DNA of 64,000 bases, taken from Acidimicrobiaceae bacterium. Lineage in GTDB: Bacteria; Actinomycetota; Acidimicrobiia; Acidimicrobiales; Ilumatobacteraceae. Positions 11,756 through 19,939 of the stretch are shown in pieces. The notes beneath the pieces are model-generated. The model did no database searches, had not been told where the DNA came from, and saw only the letters and a program-made list of their open reading frames with translations. The translations under genes and the position numbers were made by a program. The stretch lies in assembly GCA_020637235.1 (NCBI GenBank), contig JACJWG010000015.1:1-64000 (forward strand). The letters are read 5' to 3'. The stretch's first letter is position 1. Every line of letters begins with the position of its first letter.

Positions 11756-13951
11756 ATGACCACCGAGTTCGAGCAGGCCGCAGCCCGAGTGGCCGCAGGC
11801 GCCGACCACCACGCCGAAGCCGCAGCGCTCGTCGCACAGATGACCCTCGACGAGCAGCTGTGGTGTCTCGACGGCGACACCGAAGCGTGGCCCGGGCTGT
11901 TCGACATGATGCAGGGCGGCTACCACCGGCACACGTTCCCCGCCGCCGTGGTCGAGCGGCTCGGCATCCCCGGCATCCACTTCAGCGACGGCCCGCGTGG
12001 GTGCGTGGTCGGGCCGAAGACGTGCTTCCCGGTGAGCATGGCGCGCGCCGCATCGTTCGACGTCGACCTCGAGCGCCGCATCGGCGAGGCGATCGGCGCC
12101 GAGCTGCGCGACGTCGGTGCCACCTACTACGGCGGGGTGTGCGTCAACCTGCTGCGCCACCCCGGCTGGGGCCGCGCCCAGGAGACCTACGGCGAGGAGC
12201 CGATGCTCGTCGGCGAGATGGGTCACGCGCTCGCCTCCGGCGCCCAGCAGCACGTGATGGCCTGCGTGAAGCACTTCGCGCTGAACTCGATGGAGAACGC
12301 CCGCTTCCGCGTCGACGTGCGCGCCGACGAGCGGGCGCTGCACGAGGTGTACCTCCCCCACTTCCGCCGCATCGTCGACGGCGGGGTGGCGAGCGTGATG
12401 AGCGCCTACAACGCCGTCAACGGTGCGTTCTGCGGCGAGCACCACGAACTGCTCACCGGCGTGCTGCGCGGCGAGTGGGGCTTCGACGGCTTCGTCACGA
12501 GCGACTTCATCTTCGGCCTCCGCGACCCCGTCGGGTCGGTGCGCGCCGGGCTCGACATCGAGATGCCATTCCGCCAACAGCGCGCCCCGGTGCTCGCCGA
12601 CGCGATCGCCGACGGCCGTCTCGACCGCAGCGAGGTGGTCGCCGCCGTCGAACGGATCGTGGCCACGCTGTTGCGCTTCCATCCGGTCACGTCGCGCCCG
12701 GCCGACCCCGGCCGTGTGCTGAGCGACGCCCACCGAGCGCTGGCCCGCGAGGCTGCACAGCGGTCGATGGTGCTGCTGCGCAACGACGGTGTCCTCCCGC
12801 TCCCTGCTCGCGACCTACGGCGCGTGGCCGTGCTCGGCCGGCTGGCCGCGGTGCCCAACCTGGGCGACCGTGGCTCGAGCGACGTGATCGCACCGGCGGT
12901 GGTCACCCCGCTCGACGGGCTGCGCGCCGCCCTGCCCGACGTCGACGTGGTGCACGACGCCCGCGACACGTCGATCGCCGAGAACGCCGACGTGGCGATC
13001 GTCGTGGTCGGGTACACCCACGTCGACGAGGGCGAGTACATCGACGCCGCCGGCACCGCCGGGCTGATGGGCGATCACTTCCCACCGATGAGCGACGCCG
13101 ACCGCGCGGCGATCGCCGCTGCGAGCCCAGCGCCTGCGCCGGCGCCTCCCGCGGCGCCGGCCGACGGCGACGACGAAATGGCCGAACTGCCCGACACGAG
13201 CGGCTTCGCCCCGGGCGGTGACCGGCGCAACCTGCGGCTCTCGAGCGACGACGAGGCGCTCGTGCGCGCCGTGGCCGCCACCAACCCGAACACCGTGGTG
13301 GTGGTGATGGGCGGCAGTGCGGTGGTGATGGAGGCGTGGCGCCACGACGTCGCTGCGATCGTGCTGCTCTGGTATCCGGGCATGGAGGGTGGCCACGCAC
13401 TCGCCGACGTGCTGCTCGGCCACGTCGCCCCGAGCGGGCGGTTGCCGTTCAGCATCCCGAGCGACGAGGCACACCTCCCCCACTGGGACCCTGACGCCGG
13501 CACCGAGGTGTACGACCTGTGGCACGGCCACTGGAAGCTCACCCGCGACGGCCACACCGCCGCGTACCCGTTCGGCTACGGCCTCAGCTACACGACGTTC
13601 GCGCTGCGCGAACTGGTGGTGGACGCCGACGGTCACGCGGCGGAGGTGGCAGTGGAGAACACCGGCGCGGTGGACGCCGACGCGGTGGTGCAGTTCTACG
13701 GCGGGATGCCCGAGTCGCGCCACGAGCGACCGGCCGAGCGGCTGATCGGCTTCGTCCGGGTGCACGTGCCTGCCGGCGACGTGGTGCGCGTGGAGACCCC
13801 GCTCGACCTGCGCCAACTCGACGTGCGCGACGGCACCACGTGGATCACCGAGGGTGGCACGTACCGGATCACCGCGGCGTTGCACGTCGGCGACCCACAC
13901 GCCCTGCACACCGACCTCGTCCGCCACGCGGCGAGCGTGCCCGCCCGCTGA
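11756..13951 (+). CDS. Glycoside hydrolase family 3 beta-glycosidase, 731 aa
   Basis: Retaining exo-beta-glycosidase. The TIM-barrel domain holds GIHFSDGPRG near 80, the substrate-binding CVKHFALNS near 170 and the nucleophile region GFVTSDFIFGLRD near 245 (Asp of TSD). The alpha/beta sandwich domain has RSMVLLRNDGVLPL near 340 and VVVVMGGSAVVMEAW near 525; a fibronectin III-like C-terminus begins about 620 after FPFGYGLSYTTF-type sequence (here YPFGYGLSYTTFAL). No signal peptide, so it is probably intracellular and acts on imported oligosaccharides or glycosides. An Ala/Pro-rich insertion with an acidic end (APAPAPPAAPADGDDE) interrupts the second domain near 460. Exact sugar specificity is not readable. 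Confidence 0.93.
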   Translation: MTTEFEQAAARVAAGADHHAEAAALVAQMTLDEQLWCLDGDTEAWPGLFDMMQGGYHRHTFPAAVVERLGIPGIHFSDGPRGCVVGPKTCFPVSMARAASFDVDLERRIGEAIGAELRDVGATYYGGVCVNLLRHPGWGRAQETYGEEPMLVGEMGHALASGAQQHVMACVKHFALNSMENARFRVDVRADERALHEVYLPHFRRIVDGGVASVMSAYNAVNGAFCGEHHELLTGVLRGEWGFDGFVTSDFIFGLRDPVGSVRAGLDIEMPFRQQRAPVLADAIADGRLDRSEVVAAVERIVATLLRFHPVTSRPADPGRVLSDAHRALAREAAQRSMVLLRNDGVLPLPARDLRRVAVLGRLAAVPNLGDRGSSDVIAPAVVTPLDGLRAALPDVDVVHDARDTSIAENADVAIVVVGYTHVDEGEYIDAAGTAGLMGDHFPPMSDADRAAIAAASPAPAPAPPAAPADGDDEMAELPDTSGFAPGGDRRNLRLSSDDEALVRAVAATNPNTVVVVMGGSAVVMEAWRHDVAAIVLLWYPGMEGGHALADVLLGHVAPSGRLPFSIPSDEAHLPHWDPDAGTEVYDLWHGHWKLTRDGHTAAYPFGYGLSYTTFALRELVVDADGHAAEVAVENTGAVDADAVVQFYGGMPESRHERPAERLIGFVRVHVPAGDVVRVETPLDLRQLDVRDGTTWITEGGTYRITAALHVGDPHALHTDLVRHAASVPAR

Positions 13952-13974
13952 CGACGCCGCTCCGGGGCGTGCCG

Positions 13975-13980
13975 TACGAT
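13975..13980 (+). promoter_or_regulatory. -10 element (TACGAT) of VOC gene
   Basis: TACGAT, 6 nt before the ATG at 13987. Confidence 0.55.
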
Positions 13981-13986
13981 CCGGTG

Positions 13987-14667
13987 ATGGCACTGCACCC
14001 CAACGGCGTCCACCACCTCGCGATCGCCACGCGCGACATGAAGGCGCAGATCGAGTTCTTCACCGACGTGCTCGGCGGCGAGCTGAAGGCCCTGTACTGG
14101 ATGCACGGCGTCGCGAACACCTATCACGGCTTCGTCGAGCTGAGCCCCCAGTGCTACATCGCCTTCCAGCAGCACCCCGACAACCCGGCCGACGCGCAGA
14201 TCGGCGTCACCCACGCCGGCAACGCCGGCGGCACGGTCACCGCCGGCACGATGCAGCACCTCGCGCTCAACGTCGACTCGCTCGACGAGCTGTACGCGAT
14301 GCGCGACCGCATCCGCAGCCGCGGCGTGCCAGTGATCGGCCCGATGAACCACGGCATGTGCCAGAGCATGTACTTCGCCGGACCCGAGGGGCTCGCGCTC
14401 GAGATCGCCACCGGCGGCGGCATCGACGAACGTGCGTGGATCGATCCGGAGGTGCAGGCACTGTGTGGCATCGACGACGACGAGCTCGGCCGCTACACCG
14501 CACCGGCGGCGTACGAACGTCCGGCCGAGGCGGTGGCCCAGCCGGCGTACGATCCGGCGAAGCCGAACCTGGTGTACCCGGCGCCGGTGTGGCAGTCGAT
14601 GCTCGCCGCGCCGGACGAGGCGATGTGGAGCGCCGTCACGTCCGAGCCGCCCGTCTCGGTGAGCTGA
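13987..14667 (+). CDS. VOC-family (glyoxalase/extradiol dioxygenase fold) protein, 226 aa
   Basis: Single-chain vicinal-oxygen-chelate protein with two beta-alpha-beta-beta-beta modules. The first module starts HHLAIATRDMKAQIEFFTDVLGGEL (metal-ligand His near residue 9); the second has MQHLALNVDSLDELYAMRDRIRSRGVPV and ends YFAGPEGLALEIATG, where His and Glu ligands are at the usual places. A C-terminal tail of about 70 residues (YERPAEAVAQPAYDP) is specific to a subgroup I cannot assign. A metal-dependent lyase, isomerase or dioxygenase reaction is expected. A GTG at 13984 is an alternative start; the TACGAT spacing favours 13987. Confidence 0.85.
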   Translation: MALHPNGVHHLAIATRDMKAQIEFFTDVLGGELKALYWMHGVANTYHGFVELSPQCYIAFQQHPDNPADAQIGVTHAGNAGGTVTAGTMQHLALNVDSLDELYAMRDRIRSRGVPVIGPMNHGMCQSMYFAGPEGLALEIATGGGIDERAWIDPEVQALCGIDDDELGRYTAPAAYERPAEAVAQPAYDPAKPNLVYPAPVWQSMLAAPDEAMWSAVTSEPPVSVS

Positions 14668-14675
14668 CGCTCCGC

Positions 14676-14681
14676 TACCGT
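14676..14681 (+). promoter_or_regulatory. -10 element (TACCGT) of mycothione reductase gene
   Basis: TACCGT, 8 nt before the ATG at 14690. Confidence 0.5.
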
Positions 14682-14689
14682 CGTCGCCG

Positions 14690-16078
14690 ATGGAACCCCA
14701 GTTCGAGCACTACGACCTGATCATCGTCGGCGCCGGGAGCGGCAACTCGATCGTCACCCCTGCCCTCGACACGTGGAAGATCGCGATGGTCGAGGAGTGG
14801 GTGTTCGGCGGTACGTGCCTCAACCGCGGCTGCATCCCGACGAAGATGTTCGTGCACGCCGCCGACATCGTGCAGACGGTGGCGCACTCGGCGATGCTCG
14901 GCGTCGACGCCCACGTCGACCAGGTGCGCTGGCTCGACATCCGCGACCGGGTGTTCGGTCGGATCGACCCGATCGCCGAAGGTGGCGAGCGCTACCGGGT
15001 CGGCGACGAGTGCCCCAACATCACCGTGCACCAGGGCCGCGGCCGCTTCGTCGACGTGCGCAGGATGCGCGTCGACGGGCCCACCGGCACCACCTTCATC
15101 GAGGCCGACCAGATCGTCGTCGCCGCCGGCGCCCGACCGATGGTGCCCGACATCCCGGGTCTGGCCGAGGTGGGGTATCACACCAGCGACGACATCATGC
15201 GGCTCGACCACGTGCCCGAGCACCTGATCGTGCTCGGCGGCGGCTTCATCGCCTGCGAGCTCGCCCACGTGTTCGGCTCGTTCGGTGCCGACGTCACGAT
15301 CGTGCAGCGCGGCCAGTACCTCCTGCGGGCCGAGGACCACGACGTGAGCCGGGCGATCACCGAGATCTTCGCGAAACGGTTCGACCTGCGCTGCGGCACG
15401 TCGGTCGACTCGGTCGAGCGGCGGGGCGACCGGGTGCACCTCACCTTGCGCGACGGCAGTGTGCTCGAGGGCACCGACATCCTGGTCGCCACCGGACGGG
15501 TGCCCAACAGCGACGTGCTCGACGCCGTGGCCGGCGGCCTGGCGCTGCATCCCGACGGCCGGATCGTGGCCGACGAGACCGGGGCGACGTCGGTGCCGGG
15601 CGTGTGGGCGCTGGGCGACATCAGCTCGCCGTACATGCTGAAGCACGTCGCCAACCACGAGGCCCGCACGGTGGCGCACAACATCACCGGGCCCGACGTG
15701 TTGCGCACCAACGACTACCACGCCGTGCCGCACGCGGTGTTCACCAACCCGCAGATCGCGAGCGTCGGGCTCACCGAGCACGAGGCCCGCGCCCAGGGGC
15801 TCGACACGATGGTGACGATCCAGCGCTACGCCGACGTCGCGTACGGCTGGGCGCTCGAGGACACCACCAGCTTCTGCAAGCTCGTCGCCGATCGTGCCAC
15901 CCGCCACCTCGTGGGTGCCCACATCATCGGCCCGCACGCATCGAGCCTGATCCAGCAGCTCATCCAGGGCATCCGCTACGAGCGCTCGATCGACGACATG
16001 GCTCGCGGCCAGTACTACATCCACCCCGCCCTCGGTGAGGTGGTCGAGAACGCCCTGCTGCAGTTCCCCGGCGTCTGA
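14690..16078 (+). CDS. mtr: Mycothione reductase, 462 aa
   Basis: NADPH-dependent FAD disulfide reductase that regenerates mycothiol from mycothione, the actinobacterial counterpart of glutathione reductase. FAD-binding DLIIVGAGSGNS at 10-20, redox-active pair in GGTCLNRGCIPTKMFVHAAD near 40-60, NAD(P)H domain LIVLGGGFIACELAHVFGSFG near 180, second FAD motif VWALGDISSPYMLKHVANHEAR near 305, and the dimer-domain acid-base HPALGEVVENALL at the C-terminus. These features, with CIPTKMF and full length, separate it from lipoamide dehydrogenase. It is one of the firmest taxonomic markers in the window. Confidence 0.93.
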   Translation: MEPQFEHYDLIIVGAGSGNSIVTPALDTWKIAMVEEWVFGGTCLNRGCIPTKMFVHAADIVQTVAHSAMLGVDAHVDQVRWLDIRDRVFGRIDPIAEGGERYRVGDECPNITVHQGRGRFVDVRRMRVDGPTGTTFIEADQIVVAAGARPMVPDIPGLAEVGYHTSDDIMRLDHVPEHLIVLGGGFIACELAHVFGSFGADVTIVQRGQYLLRAEDHDVSRAITEIFAKRFDLRCGTSVDSVERRGDRVHLTLRDGSVLEGTDILVATGRVPNSDVLDAVAGGLALHPDGRIVADETGATSVPGVWALGDISSPYMLKHVANHEARTVAHNITGPDVLRTNDYHAVPHAVFTNPQIASVGLTEHEARAQGLDTMVTIQRYADVAYGWALEDTTSFCKLVADRATRHLVGAHIIGPHASSLIQQLIQGIRYERSIDDMARGQYYIHPALGEVVENALLQFPGV

Positions 16079-16108
16079 GCGCCGCGGTCGGCGAGTTCCT
16101 GCTGGGCG

Positions 16109-16678
16109 TCAGCCGGCCGCGTCGACGCCGACCGGATCGGTGACCACCACGAGTGGCGCACCGTCCGCGTCGTGGTCCTCGTCGTCGTGGTCCTCGTCGT
16201 CGTGGTCCGCGTCGTCGTGGTCGCCCTCGTCCCACACCTGCTCGGCGCCGCTGTGGCCGGCCTGCACCACCGTCGCGAAGCTGCCGACACCGGCGAGCAC
16301 CACGAGCGCGGCGATCACCGGACGGAACCAGCGCGGCGATGCGGCGGCCCGCCGCCGCAGCAGCTTCGGCACCACAATCCAGGCGATCACCACGAGCAGG
16401 AACACGAGCCCGAGGTTGCGTGCCATCTCGCCGGCCTCGGCGTGGTCGTGGATCCCCGCGCTGCGCTCGCCGGCCTCCTCGAGTTCCTCCCCGGACGCTG
16501 CCGCCAACACGGCGCCGATCGCACCGGCGCCGACGATGCCGAGCAGCACCCACTGGTAGCGCTCGAACCAGGCCTGCTTCACCAGCAGCGCGATCGCGAG
16601 CAGCGCCCCGAGCGGCAGCAGCACCACCGGGACGTGCACGAAGAGCGGATGAGCGGGGATGCCGGAGATGGTGTCCAT
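16109..16678 (-). CDS. DUF2231 membrane protein with Asp/His-rich tail, 189 aa
   Basis: Integral membrane protein with the DUF2231 signature at the start (ISGIPAHPLFVHVPVVLLPLGALLAI) and four predicted helices at about 10-32, 42-60, 90-106 and 120-140. Function of DUF2231 is unknown. After the last helix comes a strongly repetitive acidic segment, near 150-172, in which His alternates with Asp and Glu (units like DHDDEDHDDEDH); this looks like a cation-binding loop but that is inference. The DNA there is a 15-bp-like degenerate tandem repeat (about 16163-16230). TACCGT lies 7 nt upstream of the ATG. It is convergent with mtr. Confidence 0.8.
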   Translation of the reverse strand: MDTISGIPAHPLFVHVPVVLLPLGALLAIALLVKQAWFERYQWVLLGIVGAGAIGAVLAAASGEELEEAGERSAGIHDHAEAGEMARNLGLVFLLVVIAWIVVPKLLRRRAAASPRWFRPVIAALVVLAGVGSFATVVQAGHSGAEQVWDEGDHDDADHDDEDHDDEDHDADGAPLVVVTDPVGVDAAG

Positions 16679-16685
16679 GGCCGGG

Positions 16686-16691
16686 ACGGTA
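16686..16691 (-). promoter_or_regulatory. -10 element (TACCGT) of DUF2231 gene
   Basis: TACCGT on the minus strand, 7 nt before the ATG at 16678. Confidence 0.5.
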
Positions 16692-16758
16692 CGGGCACCA
16701 CGCCGACCCGTTGATGCGGTTGGCCGGATCTTGGACGATCCGTTACCGAACGCTTACC

Positions 16759-17481
16759 TCAGGTCGTGCGGACCGTGAGACGCGACCACGCGCCGAGGAA
16801 CACCTGATCGCCGTCGGACAGCAGGTGGGGCACGCCACCGACGAGCGGGGCGAGGGCGTCGGTCGGCACCTCGCCCGCCGGCACGACGTGGGTGCCGTTG
16901 GTGGACGACAGGTCGACGACGCTCAGGTCGTCGCCTTCCACCACGAACTGGGCGTGACGGCGAGACACCGCGGTGTCGGTGTCGAGCGCGATCTCGGGTC
17001 GAGATGCACGCGACTGGCTGGTGCGGCCGACCAGTGCCACATGACCGAACACCGGCACGGTGCTGGTGGACGGTGGCGGCAGCGGACGGTCGGCGAGCTC
17101 GCCCTTCAGCGAGTACCACACCGGATCGACCTCGACGATCACCGTCCAGCGACTCGGCGCGCCGGCGGGTGCCGCGGGTTCGACCGGTTCCGGATCCGCC
17201 GGCGCCGGTCCGGCCGGATCCGGTGGCGGCGGTTCGGGGGCCTGACCGGTGACGAAGTCGTAGCCGCACGATTCGCAGAACAGGTTGTCGGCTGCGTTGA
17301 GCGACCCGCAGTTCGGGCAGGTGACCGGCGCAGCGGCGACGCTGCTCCCGCCCGCGCTCGGTGGCGGCGCGGTGGACTGCGCCTGTGCCTCGGCGCTCGG
17401 GCCGTTCATCGGCGCCCCGCACGTGTCGCACCACTCCGGGTCGGTCGACACGTGGCCGTTGGGGCAGGTGGCGGTGCTCAT
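16759..17481 (-). CDS. Zinc-ribbon/FHA-domain protein, 240 aa
   Basis: Phosphothreonine-recognition protein. Two zinc ribbons occupy the N-terminus (CPNGHVSTDPEWCDTCG at 6-22 and CPNCGSLNAADNLFCESCG at about 55-73), followed by a Pro-rich linker. The FHA domain spans roughly 130-235 with GHVALVGRTSQSR, the phospho-binding SRRHAQF and the STNGTHV loop. Its ATG overlaps the TGA of the VWA gene (ATGA). In mycobacteria and corynebacteria the PknG kinase acts through an FHA protein (GarA/OdhI); this protein sits in the same gene cluster as a PknG-like kinase, so it may be a partner, but it lacks the short GarA architecture and may serve another role. Confidence 0.88.
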   Translation of the reverse strand: MSTATCPNGHVSTDPEWCDTCGAPMNGPSAEAQAQSTAPPPSAGGSSVAAAPVTCPNCGSLNAADNLFCESCGYDFVTGQAPEPPPPDPAGPAPADPEPVEPAAPAGAPSRWTVIVEVDPVWYSLKGELADRPLPPPSTSTVPVFGHVALVGRTSQSRASRPEIALDTDTAVSRRHAQFVVEGDDLSVVDLSSTNGTHVVPAGEVPTDALAPLVGGVPHLLSDGDQVFLGAWSRLTVRTT

Positions 17482-18758
17482 GGCTCGCGCCGGATGCGGG
17501 TGGTCTTGGTGCTGCGGGTGTCGAGCGCCATCTCGTCGCTCTTGGCCACCTGTTGCTTCAGCCGCACCGTGCCGGCCTCGACGTCCACCACGTCGACCAC
17601 CTTGGCGAGCAGCCGGGTGGTCTGCTCGTTGCCCGAGTCGTGCGCGAGCTTGGCCGCCTCGCCGAGCAGCACCGTCGCCGTGCGTTCGTCGCCGGCCGAC
17701 TTCGCGGCGAGACCTCGTTGGATCACGTCGGCGAGCTGTGCCTGCCCGGTGTAGTGCGCGACCGCCGGATCGATGCGGGTGGTGAGGTTCGTGTCGGCGC
17801 TCCAGATGGCCTTCACCAGTCCCTTGGCCATCACCTGGTCGTCGACGACGAGCTCGACCCGAGCGGCCAGGCGTTCGTTGCCGACCGGTGCCGGCGGTAC
17901 CCGGACCGACACGTGGTAGTCGCGCGACTCGTCGCTCCACGCACCGGTGGGGAACTCGACGACCAACGGGCTGATGCGCGTGGCTCGCGACGTCAGGTCG
18001 TCCACCTGGGGGGCCACCTGGCGGACGAACATCACCTCGCTGCCCTGCGGCGCCCACACCCGCAGCCGAGCGTCGGCCACGCCACGGCTCATGGCGTTGC
18101 GCATCATCGCCTCGAAGTCGGCTTCCAGGTCCTCCGGCGCGGCGACGATGTCGACCGTGCCGAGCAGGGCGGTCGCGATCGTGCGGAGCTCCTCGACCAC
18201 CCAGTCGCTGCCGATGCCGCGGCAGTCGCACTGGAAGACGCCCCTGGCGCGTTCGAGTGCGGCGGCGAGCGCACCGGCGGGCTCGCCCTCGATCTTGCCG
18301 TCGGTGAGCAAGATGGCGTGCCGCTGCCCGGCGGGTGCCTGGTTGAACAACTCGGTGGCCGCGGTGATCCAGGCACCGATCGCCGTGGCGCCGCCGCTGC
18401 GCAACCGCGACACCGCCTCGCTCGCCTCGCGCCGGGTGACGTCGGACATCTTCGCGAGGCCGGGGTGCGGTGGGAACACCATCTGGGCGACGGTGTGGCC
18501 CGACATCACGGCGAACCACGTGCCGTCGACGATCTCGTCGATCGCCACCTTCGCCGCCCGGCGGGCCGCAGCGATCTTCGCCGGCGGCATGTCCATCGAG
18601 CCGGACGTGTCGACGATGATCACCTCGGCCGCGGCGGTACCCGACGACTGGCCGGCGATGCCGGCACCCGAGCAGGTGATCGACACGACGCCGTGCACGT
18701 CGGTCGCACCGTCGCTCAGGTACTCGTTCTGGAAGACCTCGGCCTGGAACTCGGCCAC
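17478..18758 (-). CDS. VWA-domain protein, 426 aa
   Basis: Cytoplasmic von Willebrand A protein. MIDAS motif DTSGSMD near residue 50, with the remaining metal ligands expected at SGGATAIG near 120 and TDGKIEG near 148. The second half (about 230-426) is beta-rich and then helical, ending in a basic Thr/Arg tail (TRSTKTTRIRREP) that could be phosphorylated. The GTG start is supported by a perfect AGGAGG at 18765-18770, 6 nt away. The gene follows the PP2C gene after 50 nt and overlaps the FHA gene, so it probably belongs to the PknG-type signalling operon. Role unknown; VWA-FHA pairing suggests an assembled complex. Confidence 0.85.
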   Translation of the reverse strand: MAEFQAEVFQNEYLSDGATDVHGVVSITCSGAGIAGQSSGTAAAEVIIVDTSGSMDMPPAKIAAARRAAKVAIDEIVDGTWFAVMSGHTVAQMVFPPHPGLAKMSDVTRREASEAVSRLRSGGATAIGAWITAATELFNQAPAGQRHAILLTDGKIEGEPAGALAAALERARGVFQCDCRGIGSDWVVEELRTIATALLGTVDIVAAPEDLEADFEAMMRNAMSRGVADARLRVWAPQGSEVMFVRQVAPQVDDLTSRATRISPLVVEFPTGAWSDESRDYHVSVRVPPAPVGNERLAARVELVVDDQVMAKGLVKAIWSADTNLTTRIDPAVAHYTGQAQLADVIQRGLAAKSAGDERTATVLLGEAAKLAHDSGNEQTTRLLAKVVDVVDVEAGTVRLKQQVAKSDEMALDTRSTKTTRIRREP

Positions 18759-18808
18759 CTGTTCCCTCCTGGGCTCGTTCGTGGACGCCGTCGGACGATG
18801 CGTTCCGT

Positions 18809-19939
18809 TCAGGGTAGTTGCGGGACGCAACGTGCCAGCGCCACCGTGATGTTGTCGCGCCCGCCGCGCTCGTTCGCGAACGCGGCGAGCGACTCGGCGA
18901 GTGCCGTCGGCGAGGTGGCGCCCGCAGCCGCGGCGTCGGCCATCAGGGCCTGCAGGCGTTCGGGTTCGGACGCCTCGTTCCACAGCCCGTCGCTGCAGAC
19001 GAGCAGCCAGCCGGGTCGGTCGACGGCCAACGCACGGAACTCGGGGGTGGGATCGAGCGAGTCGGCACCGAGCCAGCGGGTGATCGTGTGGCTCGTCGCA
19101 TCGGCTTCGGCGTCGGAGCGAGCCATGCCACGCCGGATCATCTCGGTGCCGAGGGAGTGATCGAGGCTGAGCTGCTCGCCCGGTGCGCCGTCGGGCAGCC
19201 AGTAGGCCCGAGAGTCGCCGCACCACGCCGTGGCCACCAGGTCGCGGTCGACCACGGCGGCGACGAACGTGCACGACGGCGGTTCGGGCGGATCGCCGAG
19301 CGCCCGGGCCACGGCGACCGCTTCGCCGTTGGCCGCCCGACAGGCCAGGTGCAAGGTGCGCTCCCAGGCGCTCAGCCGCGCCGCGAACGCGCCCTCGACC
19401 GGTGGGTTCGCCGCGAGCACGTCGCGCGCCGCTCGTGAGGCGGCGAGGCTCGCCCGGTCGCTGTCGGGAGCGGTGGTCACCCCGTCACACACCACCAGCA
19501 CCACCAGTCCGGCATCGGTGACCGCGGTGGCCATCGCGTCCTCGTTGCGGGCGTGGGTGATGCCGCGGTCGCACACGGCACCCACGTGGTCGCCGTGGGT
19601 CTCGGTCCAGTGCTCGCGTCGGGTGCGCGCCTTGTGACCGCACTGGGTGCAGAAGCCGTCGTCGGCGACGGCGGCGCCGCACGCGGCGCACGGTGCGAAC
19701 ACGTCGACGCCGAACTCGTCGTCGAGGTCGACGCCATCGGTCCCGGACGTCGGCGTGAGCAGATGGGTGCGGGGCACGTCGGCGGTCGGGTCGCCGTCGG
19801 CCGTCGGGTCGTCGACGATCGGCGACGCCGGGGGGACGTCGAGCAGCGACGGCGACGAGGGCGGCGCGAGATCGGCGCCGCACGCCTCGCAGAACGTGTC
19901 GCCGGCGAGCGACTCGGCGCCACAGGACGAGCACGTCAT
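18809..19939 (-). CDS. PP2C-family Ser/Thr phosphatase with zinc ribbons, 376 aa
   Basis: Metal-dependent phosphoprotein phosphatase. Two N-terminal zinc ribbons (CSSCGAESLAGDTFCEACG at 3-21, CAACGAAVADDGFCTQCG near 85-102) precede the catalytic domain: THARNEDAMATA near 130 (first Asp), VVCDGVTTA near 148, WCGDSRAYWL near 240, VCSDGLWN near 315, and GGRDNITVALAR at the end (last metal Asp). Its ATG overlaps the kinase stop (ATGA), so it is almost certainly co-translated with the PknG-like kinase and is the obvious opposing activity. It shares the zinc-ribbon decoration with the kinase and FHA protein of the same operon. Confidence 0.92.
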   Translation of the reverse strand: MTCSSCGAESLAGDTFCEACGADLAPPSSPSLLDVPPASPIVDDPTADGDPTADVPRTHLLTPTSGTDGVDLDDEFGVDVFAPCAACGAAVADDGFCTQCGHKARTRREHWTETHGDHVGAVCDRGITHARNEDAMATAVTDAGLVVLVVCDGVTTAPDSDRASLAASRAARDVLAANPPVEGAFAARLSAWERTLHLACRAANGEAVAVARALGDPPEPPSCTFVAAVVDRDLVATAWCGDSRAYWLPDGAPGEQLSLDHSLGTEMIRRGMARSDAEADATSHTITRWLGADSLDPTPEFRALAVDRPGWLLVCSDGLWNEASEPERLQALMADAAAAGATSPTALAESLAAFANERGGRDNITVALARCVPQLP

